From an uncultured Clostridia bacterium (GTDB taxonomy: Bacteria; Bacillota; Clostridia; Christensenellales; Aristaeellaceae), in assembly GCA_937934775.1 (NCBI GenBank), contig CALGYL010000340.1, positions 1 through 16,529 of the forward strand: DNA of 16,529 bases, written 5' to 3'. Positions 7,726 through 14,000 of the stretch are shown piece by piece. A program made the position numbers and the translations under genes. Position 1 is the first letter of the stretch. Every line of letters begins with the position of its first letter. The notes under the pieces are model-generated. The model was not told the DNA's origin, made no database searches, and saw only the letters and a list, made by a program, of their open reading frames with translations.

Positions 7726-8796
7726 TTACTTCAGGTAAGCCAGTACCTGCTCCTGCCAGAGCTGGCCCATCTGGGCGACGGACTCATTCCACGCTGCCGC
7801 GTCCTTGATGGAAAACGCGCCGACATACTGGTCGCTGGGCAACAGTTTGGAGGCCACGTCCTCCGGCAGCGTCAGCTTGTCCACACGGATTGGGCGGGCG
7901 TAACCCTTGGCCAGATTGGTCTGACCTGCGTCGCTGAACATGTACTCACGGGCAAGCGCCGCCGCATGGGGGTGGGGCGCGTACTTGTTGATGACGGACG
8001 CGTAGGCGCTCATGGCCGCACCGTCGGTAGGCACGCGGATTTCCAGATTCAGACCGCTCATGTTGTTCTTGTGTTCCAGCGCCAGGAAGTCAAAGGTGAT
8101 GTAGAATTCGATTTCGCCCTTTTCAATTCGGGCGCGGCTGTCGTCGCCGGTGTCCAGACGGCCCTGCTCGGCCAGCTTTCGGAAAAATTCGTAACCGGGG
8201 GTCAGGTTGCTCTCGCTGCCGCCGAAGGCGACCGCCGCCGACAGAAGGCCCAGCTGCGGACGGGAGGAACGGGCCACGTCGCCTACGGCCACGGTGTAGT
8301 CTCCATCCAGGATCTCGGCCCAGGTGGTGGGCATCTTATCCACGTAGTCCATATTGCCCACGAAACAGACGGTGGCATAATAGGGGCACATCCAATACCC
8401 TTCGGTGTCCTTGGCCCAGTCGGGCACATCCGCCCAATAGCTGGTCTTGTAGGGCTGCACGACATCCTTCTCCACGGCCACCGGGCCAAACGAGATGCCC
8501 ACATCGCCGATATCCTTGGTGGGGGCGTCCTTCTCCACTTCAAAAATGGAGATCTCTTCCGCCGAACTCATGTCCACATCGCCGTGGGTGATTCCGTACT
8601 GAGTCTTTATGTCGTTCCAGGTATCCTTCCAGTTGGCCCATTCGTCCGGCATGCCCACGGACTGGACGTCGCCCTCCGCCTTGGCCTGGGCGGTAATCTC
8701 ATCAAGCGTCAGGGAGTTCAGATCCACGGCCAGGGCGTTCGCGGTGAACATAACCATCATCAGTGCGCACAGAACCAGGGACAGGACTTTTCTCAT
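7726..8796 (-). CDS. Secreted ABC transporter substrate-binding protein (Fbp/AfuA/PotD-like)
   Basis: A 356-residue extracytoplasmic solute receptor and the first gene of the operon. The N-terminus has two basic residues and a hydrophobic core ending ALA before VDLNSLTLDEITAQAKAEG, a good signal-peptidase I site near residue 23. There is no lipobox: the only early Cys follows LVL and lies within the core. The body has the layout of type II binding proteins for ferric ion, 2-aminoethylphosphonate, spermidine or sugar phosphates, with a VGDVARSSRPQLGLLSAAVA segment (where that family binds anionic groups), then YEFFRKLAEQG and KGEIEFYITFDFLA. The start at 8796 is favoured over 8814 because GGAGGG lies six bases upstream. 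The ligand cannot be read from sequence. Confidence 0.88.
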   Translation of the reverse strand: MRKVLSLVLCALMMVMFTANALAVDLNSLTLDEITAQAKAEGDVQSVGMPDEWANWKDTWNDIKTQYGITHGDVDMSSAEEISIFEVEKDAPTKDIGDVGISFGPVAVEKDVVQPYKTSYWADVPDWAKDTEGYWMCPYYATVCFVGNMDYVDKMPTTWAEILDGDYTVAVGDVARSSRPQLGLLSAAVAFGGSESNLTPGYEFFRKLAEQGRLDTGDDSRARIEKGEIEFYITFDFLALEHKNNMSGLNLEIRVPTDGAAMSAYASVINKYAPHPHAAALAREYMFSDAGQTNLAKGYARPIRVDKLTLPEDVASKLLPSDQYVGAFSIKDAAAWNESVAQMGQLWQEQVLAYLK

Positions 8797-8820
8797 GATC
8801 AACCCTCCATCCATAATGAC

Positions 8821-8840
8821 CCGGTTTACCCCGCGGTTTC
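8821..8840 (-). promoter_or_regulatory. Candidate LacI-family operator in the operon leader
   Basis: CCGGTTTAC (8821-8829) is followed after one base by CCGCGGTTTC (8831-8840). Both parts recur at 8960-8984 in front of the regulator gene. The site begins about where the operon transcript should start and ends before its Shine-Dalgarno sequence, so a bound repressor would block clearance or elongation. Assignment to the adjacent regulator is an inference from proximity and repetition. Confidence 0.45.
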
Positions 8841-8847
8841 TAGTTAC

Positions 8848-8876
8848 ATTTTACACCACACAACACGCCGTGTCAA
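8848..8876 (-). promoter_or_regulatory. Promoter of the transporter-galactosidase operon
   Basis: Read on the minus strand, TTGACA (8876-8871) and TAAAAT (8853-8848) are separated by exactly 17 bases, close to the sigma-A/sigma-70 consensus. The region just upstream of the -35 (8877-8920) has several A/T tracts that could act as an UP element. Transcription would start near 8841, about 45 bases before the binding-protein ATG. Such a strong promoter implies that repression, not activation, sets expression. Confidence 0.8.
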
Positions 8877-8953
8877 CGCAATCTTAAAATTTCATCACTA
8901 AAAAAATACTAATATTTCTGGCGCGTGAAACGGCGGACTTTCTCGCATTTTTA

Positions 8954-8984
8954 GTAAAACCGGTTTACAACGGCCCGCGGTTGC
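8954..8984 (+). promoter_or_regulatory. Candidate operator over the regulator's own promoter
   Basis: GTAAAACCGGTTTAC (8954-8968) contains the perfect 10-base palindrome AAACCGGTTT centred on a CpG, typical of LacI-family operators. The 9-mer CCGGTTTAC at 8960-8968 is identical to the one at 8821-8829. CCGCGGTT follows at 8975-8982, as it does at the other site but with a six-base instead of a one-base gap. The palindrome overlaps the -35 box of the regulator promoter, which points to autoregulation. The two 9-mers are 139 bases apart, close to 13 helical turns, so repression by looping is possible. Confidence 0.55.
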
Positions 8985-8992
8985 TGTAGAAT
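8964..8992 (+). promoter_or_regulatory. Promoter of the LacI-family regulator gene
   Basis: TTTACA (8964-8969) and TAGAAT (8987-8992) are spaced by 17 bases, giving a plausible sigma-A promoter with a start near 9000 and a leader of about 20 bases. The -35 box is embedded in the candidate operator. Confidence 0.6.
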
Positions 8993-9008
8993 AGAGGGAG
9001 TAGCAGTA

Positions 9009-9014
9009 GGGGGG
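9009..9014 (+). promoter_or_regulatory. Ribosome binding site deciding the regulator's GTG start
   Basis: A run of six G residues in a TAGGGGGGA context precedes two consecutive GTG codons (9018 and 9021). Spacing is three bases to the first and six to the second, and the second gives the family-typical N-terminus MATIKEIA, so 9021 is preferred. Confidence 0.5.
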
Positions 9015-9020
9015 ATTGTG

Positions 9021-10052
9021 GTGGCGACCATTAAGGAAATCGCAGCGGTCGTGGGGGTATCCACCGCCACGGTATCCCGCGTGCTCAACAACGATCCAAC
9101 TTTGGGCGTCAGTTCGGAAACGAAGCTCAAGATTCTGGAAGTTGCCGAGAGCTTGGAGTATATGACGCTCAAACAGCGTAAGGACATTGCGGAAAGCTCG
9201 GCCAAACGTCTGAACATCGGCCTTGTGGACTGGTACTCGGAGCAGGCGTTTATTGAGGACCCTTTCTATTTCTACCTGCTCAAAGCAGTGGAGAAAAAAT
9301 GCGCCCAGTCCGGCATCAACACATATAGCATCATGTACATCGACGGGAAGTATGTTCCGGCGGTGGACCTAAAACCCGACGGCATCATTGCTATCGGACG
9401 ATTTACCAGGGAAGAAACCCAGCAACTGGCTGTTCTGAATTCAAATCTGTTTTTTCTGGATTCCTCGCCGGACGATTTGCAGTACGACTCGGTGATGGTC
9501 AACACAATCAGCGGAACGACGGATGCGCTACGCTATCTTTATAGGCTGGGGCACCGTCGCATCGCCTTCATCGGCGGCGAGGTGGTTGACGATAACCGTA
9601 AAAAAGCACAGGATGATCGGGAAAGAGCGTACATTGCGTTCATGAAAGAGATGGATTTGCTCGACCCCTCCCTGCTTTACGTTGGCAAGTGTTTGTCCTA
9701 TCAGGAGGGCGTCCGGCTTGCGGGCCAGTTGATTGACAATCAGCTGCCCCTTCCTACGGCTGTCTTCGTGGCTAACGATACGATGGCTACTGGCGTCGCG
9801 ACCACGCTCCTTCAGAACGGGTTGTCCATACCGGAAAAAATTAGCGTCATCGGCTTTAACAATCTCCCGACCGTGAAGCACCTGACGCCGCCACTGACCA
9901 CCGTGGACGTCCCACTGGAAGCGATTGCCGAGTGCGCGATCGAAATGTTGACCCAGCGGATCGCCGGGCAACGGACGCTGGCACGTAAGGTGCTGATTCC
10001 CACCAGGCTCAAGGTGCGCAGTAGTACCCATAAGCCTGCGGCGAGGCAATGA
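9021..10052 (+). CDS. LacI-family transcriptional regulator, GalR/EbgR-like
   Basis: A 343-residue repressor-type protein. The N-terminal helix-turn-helix (about 3-24, TIKEIAAVVGVSTATVSRVL) and hinge helix region (to about 60) bind operator DNA. The rest is a periplasmic-binding-protein-like effector domain with GLVDWYSEQ near 68-76, YLYRLGHRRIAFIGGE near 175, VFVANDTMATGVATTLLQNG near 250 and ISVIGFNN near 275. The LVDWYSE segment after the hinge recalls the GalR/EbgR/MsmR subgroup of Gram-positive bacteria, which responds to galactosides. GTG at 9021 is preferred over the in-frame GTG at 9018 for ribosome-site spacing. It is transcribed divergently from the operon across 224 bases holding two promoters and two shared motifs, so it most likely represses the operon until an inducer derived from the imported substrate appears. 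Confidence 0.93.
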   Translation: MATIKEIAAVVGVSTATVSRVLNNDPTLGVSSETKLKILEVAESLEYMTLKQRKDIAESSAKRLNIGLVDWYSEQAFIEDPFYFYLLKAVEKKCAQSGINTYSIMYIDGKYVPAVDLKPDGIIAIGRFTREETQQLAVLNSNLFFLDSSPDDLQYDSVMVNTISGTTDALRYLYRLGHRRIAFIGGEVVDDNRKKAQDDRERAYIAFMKEMDLLDPSLLYVGKCLSYQEGVRLAGQLIDNQLPLPTAVFVANDTMATGVATTLLQNGLSIPEKISVIGFNNLPTVKHLTPPLTTVDVPLEAIAECAIEMLTQRIAGQRTLARKVLIPTRLKVRSSTHKPAARQ

Positions 10053-10155
10053 TACCAATTCGCACCGCGTGTGTCGCTGCTCCAGGTCTTTTTAAGTATC
10101 AGGATGTTGGTTCCCCGAAGCTATTGACCGGGGGCTAAGAATGTTTCAACACGCT

Positions 10156-10223
10156 CAATTGAATTCCATACGCATCCTTACAAGGGGTATAACCCTCATT
10201 GGCAATTGAATGTTTGGAATTCA
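10156..10223. repeat. Overlapping direct and inverted short repeats upstream of the orphan gene
   Basis: CAATTGAAT occurs at 10156-10164 and again at 10203-10211 (direct, period 47). TGAATTCCA at 10160-10168 is mirrored by TGGAATTCA at 10215-10223 (inverted, 9 of 9). They lie in an AT-rich 233-base gap after the regulator gene. They could be regulator binding sites or remnants of a small mobile element; nothing else in the gap decides between these. Confidence 0.45.
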
Positions 10224-10234
10224 GTGAATAATAC
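10206..10234 (+). promoter_or_regulatory. Possible promoter of the orphan gene
   Basis: TTGAAT (10206-10211) and TAATAC (10229-10234) are 17 bases apart, about 50 bases before the gene's start codon. The match is moderate, but the spacing and position are suitable and the boxes overlap the repeated CAATTGAAT and TGGAATTCA elements, which could therefore be control sites. Confidence 0.4.
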
Positions 10235-10285
10235 TGTAAGTAAGGGTAGAGCATACTGGGCTTGGTTTTTTAGGAGGACTTTTTA

Positions 10286-10714
10286 ATGCCGCTTCTTGAC
10301 AGTAAGGAGCCCGCCGAAATAAGCGCCATCGAAGATAGGATATTCTTAGACCATAAACATATTATTGAACAATACGCTGATAAATTTGAAGCGTATGGGT
10401 GCCATATCATGATACAGAAAATATGGAAGTATGATGGCGATGAGACGATTTACTACGAAAGGCCTCAATTGAGTCGTGGATATGGATTCTGGATTAATTG
10501 TGATATAGTGAATAAGAATGGTGGTGTTGTAGAGTCTGACGATCATGATATACACATGTCAATGAGCTGGGGAATTTTGGGCTATGATACGAAATATTTC
10601 CGGAAAGAAAAAACATTTGTACAATATAATGAAGTAGAAATACACATAAATGAAGTCAGAGAACAGATGGAGGATTTTCTTAACGACATGGAATTTTGTA
10701 GATTACGTCGTTAG
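10286..10714 (+). CDS. Hypothetical protein, AT-rich orphan gene
   Basis: A 142-residue soluble, acidic protein that I do not recognise. It has no signal peptide, membrane segment or obvious catalytic motif. The first third is charged and helical (EISAIEDRIFLDHKHIIEQY). The middle is rich in Trp, Gly and Asp (GYGFWINCDIVNKNGG, then SDDHDIHMSMSWGILGY) and looks like a beta-sheet. The end is again helical. A strong AGGAGG (10272-10277) stands eight bases before the ATG, so it is very probably translated. Its codons are clearly AT-richer than those of every neighbour, which suggests recent acquisition. Small cytoplasmic proteins of this build include toxin-immunity proteins, but no toxin gene is adjacent and that idea is only a guess. 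Confidence 0.8.
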   Translation: MPLLDSKEPAEISAIEDRIFLDHKHIIEQYADKFEAYGCHIMIQKIWKYDGDETIYYERPQLSRGYGFWINCDIVNKNGGVVESDDHDIHMSMSWGILGYDTKYFRKEKTFVQYNEVEIHINEVREQMEDFLNDMEFCRLRR

Positions 10715-10717
10715 TGA

Positions 10718-10757
10718 TAGCCTTGTAATAGATTAAACTGGAACTAGCACAAGGCTA
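10718..10757. repeat. Inverted repeat just after the orphan gene
   Basis: TAGCCTTGT (10718-10726) and ACAAGGCTA (10749-10757) are perfect 9-base inverted repeats around a 22-base loop, beginning four bases after the TAG stop. No T-run follows, so it is a weak candidate terminator or an mRNA-end stem. Confidence 0.45.
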
Positions 10758-10781
10758 ACGAACTCGGACAATTAAGCTACC

Positions 10782-10809
10782 GGGGAGTCAGTAGAAATGC
10801 TGGCTCCCC
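10782..10809. repeat. GC-rich hairpin
   Basis: GGGGAGTCAG (10782-10791) pairs with CTGGCTCCCC (10800-10809) over ten positions with one G-T wobble and an eight-base loop. There is no T-tract on either strand, so it is not a standard intrinsic terminator. It may stabilise the 3' end of the orphan transcript. Confidence 0.5.
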
Positions 10810-10964
10810 ATTACGATTCGGAAACTTACTATTAGCAAACAAGAACCAACAAGAATGTGCATTGGGCAATTCTGTTTTGACCTACCACCTTACCTTCATT
10901 GTAAGTAATCGACACTTCCTTTACGATGGCTGCGAAGATGAGCTTGGCATCCGTAACTCTTTAT
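10810..10964. other. Non-coding stretch with no recognised feature
   Basis: This is AT-rich sequence between the GC-rich hairpin and the terminator. I see no reading frame with a ribosome site, no tRNA-like fold and no known riboswitch motif. It belongs to the 371-base gene-free gap 10715-11085, whose remaining parts are described in the neighbouring entries. Confidence 0.5.
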
Positions 10965-10991
10965 GGTTTTCTTTATAGAAAACCGCTTTTT
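10965..10991 (+). terminator. Rho-independent terminator before the protease gene
   Basis: GGTTTTC (10965-10971), loop TTTATA and GAAAACC (10978-10984) form a perfect seven-pair stem followed by GCTTTTT. It faces the plus strand and would end transcription from the orphan gene, insulating the promoter that begins five bases later. On the other strand no T-run follows, so it acts in one direction. Confidence 0.75.
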
Positions 10992-10995
10992 AACA

Positions 10996-11024
10996 TTGAA
11001 TGTTCGGCAAGTTTATGTTAAAAT
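10996..11024 (+). promoter_or_regulatory. Promoter of the subtilase gene
   Basis: TTGAAT (10996-11001) and TAAAAT (11019-11024) are separated by 17 bases, a good sigma-A promoter. Transcription would start near 11031, leaving a leader of about 55 bases with GGGGAGG (11069-11075) ten bases before the ATG at 11086. Confidence 0.7.
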
Positions 11025-11085
11025 GTTTGAAGTGTGTAAAATTATGAGAGGCCCGAGGCTAAGAATCAGGGGAGGCCGTCACACA

Positions 11086-14000
11086 ATGAAGAAATTCTTC
11101 TTTTTTCTGATTATCTTGTCGCTTACATTGGCGCAGTCGGGCGTTTTTGCCGCATCAGGCGGAGGTGGCGGCGACGCTTATTATCGTGCGGTTTCCGGGA
11201 TGGTCCGTTCCCATTGGCGCGATGATTATTTCCAGCGGGCGACATTGAATACGAAGGACTCCACCATTCAAATTGACAACCGCAAGATTAAACTGAAGAA
11301 CAAAGCGTCTGTTGAGCAGGGTGAATGGATGATCCCCACAGAAGCACTGGAGGCTCTCGGCGTAACGGTCGAGAAAGACGCGAAGGGCGTCCGCGTGAAA
11401 AAGAATGGCCGGCTTGTCGAGGTCCAATACGGCGACAAGGACATGCGCGTCAACGGCAAGAAGAAGAGCGTGCGCTTTGCTTCCAGGCTGAAAAACGGAA
11501 CGCCGGTGGTACCGGAAAATGTACTTACCGAAGATGGATTGGGGTTTGAGATCGACAAGTCCTCCGACGAAATCGTGATTACCAACAGCTTTCAAACGAT
11601 GCGCGTACTCGTGAAGGTTCGTTCAGGGATGTCCTTACCTGCGGATATTCAAACGGAACAGACGATTGCCGGGCCAGACGGCCTGTATATTTTGCAGTTT
11701 GGAACCGTGGATGCGGCGAAGACGGCTTGTGAAGCGCTAAACAATTCGTCCAATATCATCTACGCAGAACCGGATGGCATCGTTGTGCTGGACGAGGCGA
11801 CGTCGGCGGAAGCCGTTCCAGCCGACGCGGTGCCCGCGGGAACGGTGCTATACGACGTGGTACCGGCGGAAACCGTGCACTACGACGTGTCGACGAGTGA
11901 GGCCGATGCGGACGAAATGATGCCGTCGGAAGACGAAGTTCAGCCCCAATCGAGCTACGAGCATCTGGGATGGGGCCCTGCGCACATCGGATCGGACGCC
12001 TACATGGATTACCTTAAGGCCAGCGGCAAGCAGAACGCGTCGGTGAAAGTGGCCGTGGTGGATTCGGGGCTGGATACGGGCCACTCCTACTTCGCGGGGC
12101 GTCAGATTTCCGGTTACAACATGGTGGACGGCAACACCACGATGGCGGACGGCAACGGGCACGGCACACACGTGGCTGGCACAGTGATCGACGTCACGAT
12201 CGGCATGCCAAACGTCAAGGTGATGCCGGTCAAGGTACTGGGTGACGACGGAAGGGGCTCAAATATCCAAGTCGCGAACGGCGTGTACTGGGCGGCGGAC
12301 CACGGCGCGCAGGTGATCAACATGAGCTTGGGGAGCTGGAAAAACCAAACCGTCGACAGTGCCGTTCGGTACGCGGTCGGGCGAAACGCGACCGTCGTTG
12401 TCGCCGCGGGAAACGCCGTTGCGGACACTGCGAATTACTCCCCCTCAAGGGTGGGGTCTACCATCACGGTGGCAGCCGTTGTTGATTCATACGATGGCAT
12501 CGCCGGTTTTTCCAACCACGGGAGCTCGGTGGACGTGGCGGCGCCGGGTGTAGGCATCGTGAGCGCCCGGGCTGGCGGCGGAACCGTATCCATGGAAGGA
12601 ACATCCATGGCCTGCCCGCACGTCGCGGGGGCGGCGGCACTATTGTTGTGCGACAACCCGGCGCTCTCGCCTTCTGCCGTCGAAGCGCGAATCCGCGCCA
12701 CTGCGGTGGACAGGGGAACGCCCGGATTCGACATCCATTACGGCTACGGCGTTCTCAACATCGGAAACGCAGCGGATCAGTCGGATGTGTTCCTTACAGC
12801 CAAGCTATCGACTGAAAGCCAATATATAGACCTTAATCAAACCGTTCAAATAGAAGTGTCGTACAGCAAAAAAGGAACGGTCTCCGATGTGACCGCCCTG
12901 GCGAGTTACACTTCGTCCGACGATGCCATCGCGACGGTGGAAGCGGGCGGAATGCTTACGACTGGTTCCGTGTCAGGCGTCGCGGTCATTACCGTTACGT
13001 ATCAGGGCAGCCCGTATGAGCTTCTGGTTGACGTAGGGCCGATGCTGACGGATTTGACGGTTTCGCCCGACGGACCCATCGACCTCGCCATCGGGGAGCG
13101 GAGGGAACTGACGGTAACCGCGCACTATTCGGACGGATCGCAGAAAACGGTGAAACCGATAAATATGCAATTTGGCTTATCCTGGAACAAGAATGACGAA
13201 GAAATATTTCCACCCTATCAGATAGAGGAGTTTACGCCAACTGGCCTCGCGTTCCATGGCGTCCATCCCGGCAAGGCCGCAATTCGGCCGATGTATAAGG
13301 AGAGAGGCGTCGAGTTGACCTCCAGCAATTTCGTAATCATCACCGTCGGGGAGGAACTGCTCGATCACATCGTCATTTCGCCGGAATCAATGGATCTCGC
13401 CGTCGGAGACCATGCGAAAATTGAAAAGATCACGGTCGTATGCAAAGACGGCTCAAGCTTTTACTTGGGTGCGGACGAACCCATCAATTTATTCGGTTCC
13501 GAAATCATAGAAATGGCGACCAGCAACCCGGATGTCGCCACCGTCAACAAACGGCCGCCGCCAGACGCCGGTTATAGTATTTACATGGATGATGTTTACG
13601 CCGCAGGAGAGGGAACGGCCATCATTACGGCTTCTTTCATGGGAATGGAAGCGACGATGGACGTGACGGTAAGCGGCGATTATAAGAGCATTGAGTTGCT
13701 TGACTTCCCGGTCTATCTTGAGGTAGGAGGGAGAACCCAGAACCGCGCAATCGGTATGTATAACGACGGAAGTATCAACGATTACCCGGGTGGTGTGGTG
13801 TGGGAGAGCAGCGATCCCGGTGTGGCGGAAGTCATAGAATACGAAGCCTCAACCTCCTACGTAAGGCTCGTTGGCGTGTCTCCGGGGACGGCGACGATTA
13901 CGGCGCGCCTGTCAGGCGGTCTTTCGGCGTCCGGCGTCGTGACAGTGGTTGATCGCTGCCAGAGTGTCTATATGCTGCAGAAAACGGTGGCCATCGAGCC

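Noticed and set aside
7966..8901. A 311-codon plus-strand frame opposite the binding-protein gene
   Set aside because: It is antisense to a gene with clear signal peptide and family features, and its end runs through the operon promoter.
8920..8940. Possible catabolite-responsive (cre) site around GTGAAACGGCGG
   Set aside because: It fails the conserved CG position of the cre consensus and has no matching second half.
10113..10133. CCCCG/CGGGG stem after the regulator gene as its terminator
   Set aside because: The stem is only five to six pairs with an 11-base loop and no T-run follows, so I could not support it as a terminator.
11031..11085. Leader of the protease gene considered as a riboswitch
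   Set aside because: The leader is only about 55 bases and shows no known aptamer motif; the short CCC/GGG pairing near the ribosome site is too weak to report.
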